Below, in pieces: positions 11,601 through 22,354 of a DNA stretch of 64,000 nucleotides. The notes below the pieces were generated by a model, which worked only from the letters and a program-made list of their open reading frames with translations, had not been told where the DNA came from and did not search any database. Source of the DNA: Daucus carota subsp. sativus. Lineage: Eukaryota; Streptophyta; Magnoliopsida; Apiales; Apiaceae. Position 1 is the first letter of the stretch; every line of letters starts with the position of its first letter. The stretch is taken from the NCBI RefSeq assembly GCF_001625215.2, contig NC_030381.2, forward strand, positions 43,956,689-44,020,688, given 5' to 3'. A program made the translations under genes and the position numbers.

Positions 11601-11769
11601 GGATGTTTATCTAGTGTTAACCCTTCTTATACTCCATAACTTAATTTATTCTTTTTTTGCATACAGTTTCCTCTATCTTGGCGAGACCTTCTCACCTATG
11701 CAGCTTACCGGAGCTCTTGTTACCATAGTCGCAATATACATGGTCAATTATAAGAGTATTGTGGAATGA
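8603..11769 (+). CDS. EamA/DMT-superfamily transporter, probably plastid-targeted (401 aa)
   Basis: Seven coding exons: 8603-9151, 9237-9284, 9640-9762, 10557-10706, 11032-11203, 11410-11470 and 11667-11769. The total is 1206 bp, in frame to TGA. The first 105 or so residues are Ser/Thr-rich and lack membrane segments, like a chloroplast transit peptide. From W107 onward about ten hydrophobic helices follow in two EamA halves: first half VSPFFFWGTAMVAMKEVLP to GVIGLLLLE, second half WWMLLAAQSMAVGTVMVRW to VTIVAIYMVNY. Hallmarks are DSQPLTVAVLAALLFGE and LTPLFASFFGFLYLGE. From memory the closest Arabidopsis relative is At3g02690, an EamA protein of unknown substrate. The probable role is metabolite export across the plastid envelope. 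The ATG at 8603 is the first in frame; another lies at 8612. Intron 4 carries two tandem repeats near its splice sites. Confidence 0.9.
10699..10839 (+). repeat. 71-bp tandem duplication spanning the exon 4 splice donor
   Basis: CTGGATGGGTAAGTTCATTT occurs at 10699 and again at 10770, and the following TACTGAAGTATAAA...TTTATGACTATAA matches too. The duplication copies the last 8 exon bases and the donor GTAAGT. The second copy is preceded by ACTGCAG, so it could behave as a tiny acceptor-exon-donor unit. Confidence 0.85.
10941..11021 (+). repeat. 27-bp minisatellite, three copies, upstream of exon 5 acceptor
   Basis: AAGGGACTTACTCTTTGTAC plus TGGTATC is repeated three times head to tail and ends about 10 bp before the acceptor AG at 11030-11031. 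It supplies the pyrimidine-rich region there. Confidence 0.88.
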
Positions 11770-12318
11770 GGCAACGCGGAAGAGTATACATTGTCAATGA
11801 GGAGAATGCCTTGCCTTAAAGCAAGGCCTCAATATTGCTGTGTCTGACATGTATCTAGGGAACCCAACAGATGTGAGATGCTCACATCTCCTTGTTGAAG
11901 GCTGCATATATTGTGCATAGAGTTCCAACTGACAGACTGAAGAAAGAGGCTGAAGCTGTGGAACAGAACAATCAACCTTACACTGGCTTTTATGGGAATC
12001 GATTTAGCCAGAGAGAGGTGCGTATATATGTGTCTGTGCATCAAGGAAAGAATTAAAAAAAATAACATATATTTACGAAAAAAGTATCAAGCACTGGTGT
12101 TAAATTTGTAACGATAATACAAAATCTCATTGCTGCTGCAAATCTGAGATTACAATAATCAAATTGCTATGAGCATAGGGTTTACATCTACCAAAAAGGT
12201 GCATTTGACATTCATGTCAAGATGATAAAGAGAATCACTATAACAACAGTTTAGAAGGTGAGAAGAAACATGCAGTTGCTTGTAGACAGGCTAGTAGTTA
12301 TGGAGCAAGCAGCTTTCT
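11770..12318. other. 3' UTRs of convergent EamA and MGST3-A genes
   Basis: No open frame of interest. The segment from about 11876 to 12318 is homologous, with indels, to 14461-15279 downstream of the second MGST3 copy, so it belongs to a duplicated block. Confidence 0.65.
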
Positions 12319-13166
12319 TCATGCAAGGAGAAATTCAACTCCGGAAGAAATGGTGCAGAGAATAAGCCCCATCAGTGCCAAAAAATTATAAAATCTGCAC
12401 AAACATGAATATAAGATCCCAGAAATTTTGATATTAAATACAAACATATAAAAAAAATTATGAACAATAATCTTCATTGTATTGTCAACCCCAAAAGTCA
12501 AAGCTGACTTGTAAGAAAAAGGAGTAATCACTAAGCAGAGAGTTACCCATAGGTAAGGCGGTTTTTGGGATCGCCAGTAGAATAGCCTATGAAATAAAAG
12601 TAACGAGCAACCACGTAAATGCAGCCCAGCAGTGCAGCTATAATGGGATGCTTTATCCCTCCCACCGTCATGAAAATGAAGAACATGGGCAGGTACTCCA
12701 ATGAGTTCTGGTGACCTCTCTGTAACCATGTCCAAAACAAATCAAACAACTTAATTTGGAACCCATAGTTGGACCATTTGTGCAGAAAGAATGGACTTTC
12801 TTTCAGCCGACGCGAATAATACGTGACGGTTTTTGAAATAACCGACGCTAAAAGTGCGACGCTAATTGCAGATAAAAGAGAATAGAAACCTGAACACAGT
12901 TGAAGAGCTTGGCGTTCTTGTTTTCAGATTCTAGAGCATACATGGTAGGCAACTGAACATCATACCTGTATATATTTGTTCAAGTCAGCTAATCGTCGCA
13001 TATAAAATTAATAAAATAAGCAAAGGAGAATAAGGTAAAGGATGTGATGATACTTTTTGCGAGCGAAGTTGACTTGGAAACTCATCCAAAAGTTTAAAAT
13101 CCCGGCAAAGCCAAGAATCAAGGCAACGTATCCATACTCCCTCGGCAGCACTTCAACTCCTCCCAT
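12319..13166 (-). CDS. MGST3: Microsomal glutathione S-transferase 3-like, copy A (145 aa)
   Basis: Four exons on the minus strand: 13054-13166, 12890-12965, 12547-12719 and 12319-12394 (113, 76, 173 and 76 bp; 438 bp in frame, TGA at 12319-12321). The protein has the MAPEG fold: N-terminal PREYGYVALILGFAGILNLW helix, the FNCVQRGHQNSLEYLP motif that includes the conserved family Arg-His-Gln-Asn residues, helices FFIFMTVGGI and LLGCIYVVARYFYF, and a last helix NFLALMGLILCTISSG. Its length matches plant MGST3 (about 146 aa). It should sit in the endoplasmic reticulum membrane and use glutathione for conjugation or peroxidase reactions on lipophilic substrates. First of three tandem copies; an AT-repeat TATA-like stretch is at 13268-13286. 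Confidence 0.93.
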
Positions 13167-13328
13167 CTTATAATTCTTCGTTACGATATATTTAAAAACT
13201 AACTTGGTTTAAAATGTTTATAAAACTCGCTCGCAGTGTTTGTAGGTTTTGCTGTGAGCTTGGCTTGTTTATATATATATATATGATACTTCTGAGATTT
13301 GACCATGCATGTAAACCCTGGCATTCTT

Positions 13329-13360
13329 ACCAGGCCGCCAAGAGAGATGACCGTTGACTT
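13329..13360 (-). promoter_or_regulatory. Promoter block shared by MGST3 copies A and B (A copy)
   Basis: The plus strand reads ACCAGGCCGCCAAGAGAGAT followed by GACCGTTGACTT. The same block, with few changes, lies at 17700-17731 in front of copy B. It contains a GCC-box-like GGCCGCC and TGAC/TTGAC cores resembling W-box motifs. It lies about 165-195 bp upstream of the ATG. Confidence 0.6.
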
Positions 13361-13680
13361 TAGGGTATTTTGAACACCAAACATTCAAAAAGCGTATACA
13401 AGTCTCTAACGAGTGGTAGTAGTGGCTATTATGGTGCCTGCAGGGCAGTAATCTTGTCATGTGGTTGTCAATGGATTCAACTAGTTCTTCTGTTGCCTTC
13501 TTCTTCAACCAAATTGCTGACTTATTCTCATAATGTTGAAAACAACGTCATTTGTGACCAAATATTGTTAGATTAAAAGGCTGCGGGATGTACCTAGAGT
13601 GAGTCCAACAAATAAACATTCTTATCTAGAATATGAAATATCCATCGCCTGTATTATTTTTATTAAGGCCCTACTACATA

Positions 13681-13983
13681 CTCCCTCCGTCTCAATTTAT
13701 AGGTCCACTTTGGAAAAAAAATTTGTCCCAAAATACTTGTCTCTCTCTTCTTTCAATACGAATTTATCTACATATTAATTGTGATTTTTTGAAACTCAAC
13801 ATCATTCTCATTTCTCAATGCACTAAATCCCTATATTTATTGTGATTTTTTTGAAACTCAACCATATTCTCACTTATCAATGCACTAATTAATGATACAT
13901 GAGATAAGATTCTATCTAACCAACTTTTTTTCTTAATATGCGTGTTTATTCCAAAATGGACCTATAAATTGAGACGGAGGGAG
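13681..13983. mobile_element. Stowaway-like MITE (303 bp)
   Basis: The terminal repeats CTCCCTCCGTCTCAATTTAT and, at the right end, the complementary ATAAATTGAGACGGAGGGAG extend inward as TAGGTCCACTTTGG/CCAAAATGGACCTA. TA flanks both sides (13679-13680 and 13984-13985), the standard Stowaway/mariner target duplication. Confidence 0.88.
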
Positions 13984-14201
13984 TATTTCATGTTTTATTT
14001 TCTTTAAATATAATTTATTTTGTGTTTTATTCGAAATTTATAATGATAAACATTTCTCGTGTCTCTAGAGATGCATTGAGGCCTAATCGTAAGATGTCAC
14101 CCTTTAATCATTTTGTATCTTCTGCTTCGAGTAACTCCAAGACAGTGCACCTGTACGTTAGCTAAATTATTACAGTCAGCATATAGAGTAACACTAATAT
14201 T

Positions 14202-14447
14202 GGGGCCGTTTGGGTGAACTAAATAAGTGTTTTCTTGATTAAAGTAAAAAGATGAAGTAGAAGTTAGAAGCAAGTTAAGACCTATAAGTGATTAAAACGT
14301 TTGGAAAAGAACTAAAAATTCTGAGAGAAAAGCTAACATTTGTAACTTCTAAAAAATGCTTCTGCTTTTTTACACAAACGAGTCAAGAAAAGCAGAAGCC
14401 AACTTCTTTGGAAAAGAAGCGCTTCTACACCATTACCAAACAGGCAC
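14202..14447. mobile_element. GTTTGG-type foldback MITE
   Basis: The left end GGGGCCGTTTGGGTGA is matched by an inverted GTGCCTGTTTGGTAATGG at the right, with inner AAGCAGAAG/CTTCTGCTTTT-type complementarity. A related copy is at 18162-18390. No clear target duplication is readable. The class (hAT-like) is inferred. Confidence 0.55.
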
Positions 14448-15279
14448 ATTTAGTATAACCTATCGTCCTCGCTGAAGGTTCATATATCGTGCATAAAGTT
14501 CCAACTGACATAGACTGAAGAAAGAGGTTGATGCTGTGGAATACAAAGGTAAAGCTTACACAGTCACAACAACTTTCATGAGAAACATATATAACCTATC
14601 ATTTAAATCATTCACATCTAACGGCTTGTGTATTCAGAGAGAGGCGTTTGTATTTTGCATGTGTATGTTCCTGGGAAGGTGTCTGTCTGTAAGGAAAAAA
14701 TTAAGAAAACTACATATATTTACGATGGCCTCAAGGATTCTGTTCTGCAGATTGTCAGTCACAGTCGCAAGAAGCTGCTCAAGTTTATTTGAGGAATAGA
14801 GAATGCATCAAAGTTGTAGATTGATGAAACCATAATGCATCATAGAACAAGGAGCTACTTCTGGAGAAAAAGAACCATAACTACTGAAAACTAAATTAGC
14901 GAGGGAAGCAAGACAGTATGAATTCTTATCGAGTTGAATTGCCAATTTCAATTAGGGAAGTGCATCAATTCTTGCTTTGAAATTCTAACTAGCAAATTAG
15001 TTTTCCTCACAAGTCACTCAAATAGATCAGATAAAGGTTATAAATACCTTTTTGCAAACGAAACAAACAGTACTGTGGAATTTCTAATGAAAATTCATGA
15101 TATCATTTCTGGAGCAAGTGATATTACAATGACCAAATTGCCATAACCACAGTATCTAGATCTACCCAAAAAAATTACACTTGACAGTCATGTCAAGATC
15201 ATAACAATTCAGAAGAAATAAGAAAAGACATGCAGGAGGTTGCCTGTAGACAGGCTATATCCAGAGCAAGCAGCTTTCT

Positions 15280-17513
15280 TCATGCACGGAGAAAGCCCAC
15301 TCCGCAGGAAATGGTGCACAGAATAAGCCCTATCAGTGCCATGAAATTATACGCTCTGCACAAACATATACACAGTTAGTTACACACACACACATAACTA
15401 TCAACTTGTATCTGATTTCTGATACTATATTTTTTTATCAAAAAATAAAATGAAACTCATGAAGAAGAAATGAGAGATGTACTTTATTTGGAGAGATGGA
15501 TTATAATTATTACTTTTTCATTTCTTTCCAAAAAAATTAAATTAGAACTCTGTCTACATTCCCCTTTTGTCCTATTGTCTATAATCACAAAAAATTTCTA
15601 CTCTCTCGTGTTTGATTATTATTATTCTGTATCTCCATAACTTTGTTGTATTATTTTCGTTTCATCTCTATTATCTCCCTATTATATTATTACTTATCTT
15701 CAAGTGCACACAAATGACATATGCATGTGTCTTGGTTCATTGACTAATACTCCTACATAATACTTCTATGTACAAGTACAAGTCTTGGTTATCAGTCATT
15801 GACTAATACATAAAACTTGTCATTGCTCTGCAAGTCTTCAACTTAATACTAAAGTATGGCAATTTGAATTTTGGTGCATGCATTTTACTTTGTTAAAATA
15901 CTGCAGGGAAAAGATTTTGGGTTAAATGGTTAATACATCATTCAACTGCAAACTCAACTCTACTTGCAAGTGGTTTTTAAGATGAAAAAACTTGGGGTCG
16001 GTTGGACTAACTGAATGATTAAGAACTAGGAAATGAGTTTATACATTAGAAATGAATCATTAAAAACTCGGAAATAGTTTCAAAATGAATCGTTAAAAAC
16101 TCGGAAATAGTTTCAATTAAGATGATTCAAAAGTCAAACATATTTTTGTCTGATTGATGAATTAGACATTCAACTTATAAGTTTTTGTATGTTTCTAGAG
16201 CCTAGGCAGAATGCCGTTCTCAAAAGTATCCCTCTTCTATTTCGGTTTAAGCTTCTTTTCTAGATGAAGCTGCTGGAGATTCATATCAATTTCATTCTGC
16301 ATTATAGTAGCAAGCATTGAATCGTGCAGTACTATAGGTTCTATATAGTTGCAGACTGAAGCAAAAAGGATGAAACAAAAACATTCGTTCAACATTGGTG
16401 GGGGATTTGGTATTGCTAGCTTTTCCATATATATAAAACTTTTCAATTCATTTACTGTATATGTATTTCCTCAGTGCAAGTGCATTCTCTTGGTTCCCTT
16501 CTTATTTGCAAGCAAGGCCTTAACTACATAGGAAGAGAAACAGTTGCTATTAAGTAGAGAGGACGTACCCAAAAGTAAGACGGTTCTTGGGCTCGCCAGT
16601 AGAATATCCTTTGAAATAGAAGAAACGAGCAACAACGTAAACGCAGCCCAGCACCGCAGCTATAATCGGATGCTTAATCCCTCCCACCGTCATGAAAATA
16701 AAGAACATTGGCAAGTATTCCAATGAGTTCTGGTGACCTCTCTGTACCCATTTCCAAAACAAGTCAAACCACAAATTAATTCCCACACCACGCTTCAGAT
16801 GTATTCTTCAGTAACGAATTTTGACTTGAAAGTCATGATATAAGGCAAGTCAAGAAAATAAATCCCCACAACAATAAATTCAGCTCTAGTGAGATCAAGA
16901 AATTTCTCCGTGATCCAAAGTATTCAACACTAGTCAAACTATTAGGCCGTGATCCAAAATATTCAACACTAGTCAAACAACTATTAGGCTGAAGCAAGAT
17001 TTTATATCCATTTCAAAAGAATAATTCTATAACTTAGTGGTTCAAAAATCCCCGAGTTTATTAAAAAATCCACTGTTAATTCCTGAGCAATTCCTAAAAA
17101 TTATTTTATCAGTTTACGATTTATTCTAATTTAACTAAAAATTCTCGATAAATCCTTAGTTCAGATTCCGATTTCTACAATCATACCTTAACTTCGTATC
17201 AAATAGCGAAAAACAAAATGAAGATACAAGGGAAAACAAACCTGAATACAATTGAAGAATTTGGCGTCCTTATTTTCTGATTCCAGGGCATACATCGTAG
17301 GGTACTGAACATTATACCTGTAATTCAATTACAAACATTTTCAAAAACTATTAATTAAAAAAATAAAGCTAAAAAATGAAAATGAAACGAGATTTTATAC
17401 TTCTTGCGAGCCTTGCTGACTTGAGAACTCATCCAAAAGTTGAGAATCCCAGCGAGGGCGAGAATCAAGACCACGTATCCGTACTCTCTGGGCAGCATTT
17501 CGACTCCGGCCAT
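15280..17513 (-). CDS. MGST3: Microsomal glutathione S-transferase 3-like, copy B (145 aa)
   Basis: Exons on the minus strand: 17401-17513, 17242-17317, 16569-16741 and 15280-15355, again 113/76/173/76 bp and in frame to TGA at 15280-15282. The last intron is about 1.2 kb, against about 150 bp in copy A. The protein begins MAGVEMLPREYGYVVLILAL, contains FNCIQRGHQNSLEYLPMFF and ends GVGFLRA. All MAPEG helices and the RGHQN motif are present, so it should be an active ER-membrane glutathione S-transferase/peroxidase. Copies A and B share homologous 3' flanks and a promoter block, so they derive from one duplication of several kilobases. A TATA box (minus-strand TATAAATA, plus 17611-17618) lies about 100 bp upstream of the ATG, next to a TGACG core. 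Confidence 0.93.
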
Positions 17514-17699
17514 CGTTGTTTTCTCCGGCGAATATTAAGTAGTGATGTGTTTTTGAAACTTGGTTGAAAATGTGATTGTTTTGTGGTTGATGTGAGGTCG
17601 AATTGTTTGTATTTATACGTCAGTAGCTGCACAAAAATAATAAAAAGATAAACATATTAAATTGGGAGTTTTGTATGTGTATGTAAGGGTTGTGTTCTC

Positions 17700-17731
17700 A
17701 CCAGGCCGCCTAAAGAGATTGACGCTGACTT
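17700..17731 (-). promoter_or_regulatory. Promoter block shared by MGST3 copies A and B (B copy)
   Basis: The plus strand reads ACCAGGCCGCCTAAAGAGAT followed by TGACGCTGACTT, closely matching 13329-13360. It lies about 190-220 bp upstream of the copy B ATG. Copy C has no visible counterpart. Confidence 0.6.
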
Positions 17732-17802
17732 TTTTTTAAGCACCGAGTGTTAGAAGAGCATATACACGTCTACACGCGCGATTGTCCTCCGGCTAAAAAT
17801 TA

Positions 17803-18112
17803 GCCCCTCTGCCCCAATGAATTGTATACAATTTCTTTTTTGGGACGGCTCATCAATTGTATACATTCCAAAAGTAGTAACTTTTATAATATAAAATATC
17901 ATTTCACCAACTACTTTCTTCCACTGCCTCCGTTCTATAATAATATAAACACTATTACACCCACTACTTTCCTCCACTATCTCAAATCTATTATTAAATA
18001 TAAATAATCTCACCACTATACCTACTTTTCATCTAACTCTACTCATTTTTTATCCAATTTCTTGGTCTCCATGTCCCAACCATTTGTATACAAATGACTG
18101 GGACGGAGGGAG
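17803..18112. mobile_element. Stowaway-like MITE (310 bp)
   Basis: The left terminus (GCCCCTCTGCCCCAATGAATTGTATAC) is partly degraded. The right terminus GTATACAAATGACTGGGACGGAGGGAG is intact and its complement matches the left. TA lies on both sides (17801-17802 and 18113-18114). Confidence 0.75.
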
Positions 18113-19904
18113 TAGTAATTTTATATGTTCAGTCTGAAATTGGATTAAATCGAATAAATTAGGATGACGTTTGGGTTAGCTTAAAAGAAATGACTTGTTA
18201 CTTAAATTAAAAAAGTGGAATAGAAGTGAAAAGTAAATAAGTTAAAAAAGTGTTTGGAAAATAAGCAGAAGCTGTGATAGAGAAGTTAGTATTCTTAACT
18301 TCTTAAGAATGCTTCTACTTCTTTACACAGACGGGTAAAAAAAAGCAGAAACCAGAAGCAGTTTCTACATCTCTCAATCAAACACCCCTAAATGTTGAAA
18401 TCTTAGTTTTTGATGAAATTGGATAATTAGATTCGACCAAATAGATTGAATAAATTCAGGAGGACAGAATTAGACATTAACTAAGAGAATGCTCATCCCT
18501 AACTAAAAAACAAAACTCATTAAATTTATACTCTCATGATAATTAAAATATCTCTCGGTCAAAAAAAAAAAGATAATTAAAGTATCTCGATTATGTAATG
18601 ATCATTATCAATGTTAATCCATCTAATATCATAATCTATTTTAATGATAAAACTTTTTCACGAGATAAACTATAAATTTTTCATGTCTCACGAATATTGG
18701 AGTCGTTTAACTTAACTAAAAAGAAATTACTTATTACTTAAAGTGGAGAAAATGAATTTATAAGTGATAAGTAGTCATAGACTTATAAATTGATTAAGTG
18801 TTTTGGATGATTAAACAAATAAGCAACTGTGCCAAGAGAAAAAAGTTACACGTTGAAGTTTCTTCTTTCCACAGAACCCACAATAAATGATAAGTAGTCG
18901 TAGACTTATAAATTGATTAAGTATTTGGATAATTAAACAAATAAACAACTAAACAAATAAGCAACTGTAGCAAGAGAAAAAAGCTACACACTGGAGTTTC
19001 TTACTTCCCACAGAACCACGATAAGCCCATAAAACTTATTTGACAAATGGACATGTATGAGCAGAAACCAGCTCAAAAACAAAAAAAGTCAACTTCTTTA
19101 CAAACACCCGCGTCGTTTCACAGAGGTTCAACTACATCATGTTGCTTGCTGCCAACAGTCGTGTGATTGTCAATGTATATTGAAATACCCCTGTTGGATC
19201 TTTCTAAACACAAATTGTTGACCAAGTCAAATAATTTTGAATAAAGCGTCACTTGTGACGGAATTTGTGATTAAAATATCTACTAATCTATGATGTATTC
19301 TACTGTCCTCCCTGTCTAAAATTATAATATTTTTATCCTAGTTATAAAATATTAAAAATTATTGTTACTTGTATTGAGGTTGTTGTTTCATCCCAGGTCC
19401 TGAGCTTTCTTTGCCTGCATTATAGTGAAATTGCATCTTGAAAAAGAATAGTTGAAATGAAATTCTGTAAAAAAAAATTTTGATACATTCACTTTTTCTG
19501 TGAACTTGCGAAGTTAATTTTGCTCTTGCTGATTGCAACTGATTGTGCAGTTAAATTGGAGGTATCTGACAGAATGATACTTCGTAAGGTGTCCTCTCTC
19601 AGTATCAAGAATGTTGATGAACTGATTGATATTTGAGGGTTGAGCCTACAAGTTATTAATTAAAACTTAAAAGTGATTAAGAGATACTTATAAAAAACAT
19701 ATGATAAATTAAGAGTATAATAGTATTTTTTTTGTTTAACTATATTTTGGACTTAACAATATTTATTTATAATATTTTATTTCGAAAATCTACAATTACA
19801 ATAATTTACGGTTACAAAAATCATAGACATGATTTTAAAAATAGACGGTAAAAAACAAGATGACAAGTTGGCTGGGTAGTCTTTTGTGGAGCAAGCATCT
19901 TTCT

Positions 19905-20885
19905 TTAGGCAAGAAGGAAACCCAGTCCGCAAGAAATGGTGCACAGAAGAAGCCCCACCAGGGCCATGTAATTATAAACTCTGCACAAACCCACAAGCAT
20001 GTGTGTATTTCACAACTCAGAGACTTTGATTCCACCACTAGCATATGTTCGTTTAATATGTAGGCCGTGACCTCACAAAATAACGTGTTGAATTTTATTC
20101 TCGATGCATCTTTTAATAATTACACATAATTTATCTCGTTTAAAAAAATAAATTATTTTGTTTAAAAAAAAACATATGGAAGCTAAGAGGGAGAGAGATG
20201 TACCCAACAGTAAGACGCTTCTGAGGATGGCCAGTGGAGTAGCCGTTGAAATAGAAAAAACGAGCAACCACGTAAATAAAGCCAAACACAGAAGACATAA
20301 TAGGATGCTTTATCCCTCCCATTGCCATTAACATTAAGAATAAGGGCATCCATTCCAGTGTGTTCTGGTGACCTCTCTGTGCCCGTCTCAACAACAAAAC
20401 AAACATGTCAAAATTAGCAGATCTCGGAAGACTTTCATTAAAACGTTTATAACATTGTAGTCTAGTGAATACGCATCTTCTGGTTAAAATTCGAGATTTC
20501 TGAATTTGAAGGAATGTAAATATCTAAATTTGCAGGATCCACACATTCATTATCAAAGTCAATAACATAAATATATGCAGATAGAGTACAAACCTGAATA
20601 CAGTTGAAAAGTTTGGCATCCTTATTTTCAGATTCTAAAGCATATAGTCTAGGTAACCGAACATTGTACCTGTAATTTATCAACACCTCCACAATCAAAA
20701 ATTATAGAACAAACCCTAAAACACAGAATTGGAAGGCTACGAAATCAAGTGTTCTTATGTTAATATGTATACTTAATGCGAGCTTTGACGACTTGATAGA
20801 CCATCCAAAGGTTGAGAATTCCAGAGAGAGCAACAATCAGAACCACATATCCATACTCTTTTGGTAGCATTTCTAATCCGGTCAT
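19905..20885 (-). CDS. MGST3: Microsomal glutathione S-transferase 3-like, copy C (145 aa)
   Basis: Exons on the minus strand: 20773-20885, 20594-20669, 20204-20376 and 19905-19980, the same 113/76/173/76 architecture, ending in TAA. The protein starts MTGLEMLPKEYGYVVLIVAL, has FNCIQRGHQNTLEWMPLFLM and ends CGLGFLLA. It differs most from A and B in the middle helices (LMLMAMGGIKHPIMSSVFGF) and in exon 2 (NVRLPRLYALESENKDAKLF). It shares neither the promoter block nor the duplicated 3' flank with A and B, so it is probably the older branch of the cluster. MAPEG motifs are intact; a functional ER glutathione S-transferase/peroxidase is expected, perhaps with different substrates or expression. 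Confidence 0.92.
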
Positions 20886-21676
20886 CCTTTTCTTCTTCAG
20901 AGTATGCCAAGTTGTTTTATATCTGTAAATTTAGTAAAAGATACTAGTAACAAAGTGTCAGTGTGTTAGCTTGAACTCCTATCCTACATGCTATGGTACA
21001 TAGATCAAGTCCATTGACTCTTGATGTTCTATGTTTATTTTTTTAAGGACAGCGATTGATGGACCAATACAAAGAGGTTGCAGGAACAAACTCAAAATGA
21101 CCAAGTCATGCTCAACTAGTTTATACAAGAGAAAACTATTCCTGAGAATGACCTCAAGAAGGTATATATAATCTTCTAAAAGGCACAAGTTGCATAATCA
21201 CAAGCATCATATAGCTATAACTTTCTAATATAAGCTTAGAACAAAATTCCAGAAACAATATTTACTGTAGCCGCATTTCAATTGGTATGGTATAAATCTG
21301 TAAAGCACAATCTGAGTTTTTCCTATCAGAGTCCTACGTGTCAAAATTATACAATTCACAGTGAAGTATGCGATGAAGACAAAAATAATAAACCAAAAAC
21401 TTTCGCCTCTATAAATTTATCAACAGAAGTCCTTGTGTGAGCCACCACCGCAGTAGCATATACCTGCCAACCTTTATTCAAAGAACTTGAGGGGTTTGAA
21501 AAAACTTGAGCACGTCCCTTCAGAGAATCCGAATAATTTCCCGCGATGCTGCCTTCACAAGGAATATTTTTTAAGTAATCTTTCACCTGTAGAACTTTGT
21601 CAGAAATAATTAAAAAACAATACAAGCAGAACAAAAGATGCCCCAGACGTCTGAAGACATTTATATATCCATTTCA
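20886..21676. other. Promoter of MGST3-C and 3' region of O-fucosyltransferase gene
   Basis: About 790 bp between the MGST3-C start and the next gene's stop codon. It contains one exon-like open segment (21464-21586, minus) with acceptor and donor consensus; see the findings. Nothing else is recognisable. Confidence 0.5.
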
Positions 21677-22278
21677 TCAATCGTTGGGATCCATTTCTTC
21701 ATCCTGATCGGTAGATGTTGAATCATTCTTCCTATTTTGGTAATCTGAATATTGCAGCCCTAAATCAATATCATCTTCTGCCTCATCCTCGTCAGCTGCA
21801 TTCTCCGGTGTGGTCGTTGCTGCTCGAGTACGTTCCATCCAGCTTGGGCACTCGTCCTCGCCTTTAAACAAATTCTTAGAAATTTTGGAACTCCTTGAAT
21901 CAGACTGAATATCTGATGTCTTCATTGTTCTACAAGAGCATTCTGGAATTGGATGAGAAAGGAATGACAAGGGTTTCGATTGACTAAATTTTTTGATAAA
22001 GCCTTCCTCCCTCAAGCTAGCATTAAGATGATTTCGCACTAAAATCGTCCAATTGCGGCTATGATCATAAAGGTGGTCCCTCGTACTATTCAGAAGCTCT
22101 GCAAGAAATTTCCTGTTTCGAGAATCATAATGTAAGCAGGCGTTCATATAGAATGTAGGGAGTCTAGGGACTAAAGGAGACATGGAAATTAACTTTGTCA
22201 AATCTATATTGATGTATCCAGTGTAATCATCATGTAATCCACAAATAGATCTCATTTGAATATAAATGCTGAAATTCA

Positions 22279-22354
<76 letters not shown>

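Larger units (their letters stand above)
13167..15279. other. MGST3-A promoter, MITEs and duplicated 3' flank
   Basis: From right to left of gene A: promoter with the conserved block at 13329-13360, a Stowaway-like MITE (13681-13983), a GTTTGG-type foldback (14202-14447) and a copy (14461-15279) of the 3' flank of gene A. That flank includes GAGTTCCAACTGACA...GAAGAAAGAGG-type sequence also present near 11918-11950. No further gene is seen. Confidence 0.65.
17514..19904. other. MGST3-B promoter and MITE-rich spacer
   Basis: It holds the copy B promoter, a Stowaway-like MITE (17803-18112) and two GTTTGG-type foldback repeats (about 18162-18390 and 18713-19110). The second of these has an internal tandem duplication of about 135 bp: GATAAGTAGTC.TAGACTTAT near 18755 and 18888. 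The rest is AT-rich with no recognisable gene. Confidence 0.6.

Noticed and set aside
12319..12735. 138-codon minus-strand frame across MGST3-A
   Set aside because: It reads exon 3 in the wrong frame and the intron; the spliced four-exon model matches the MAPEG family.
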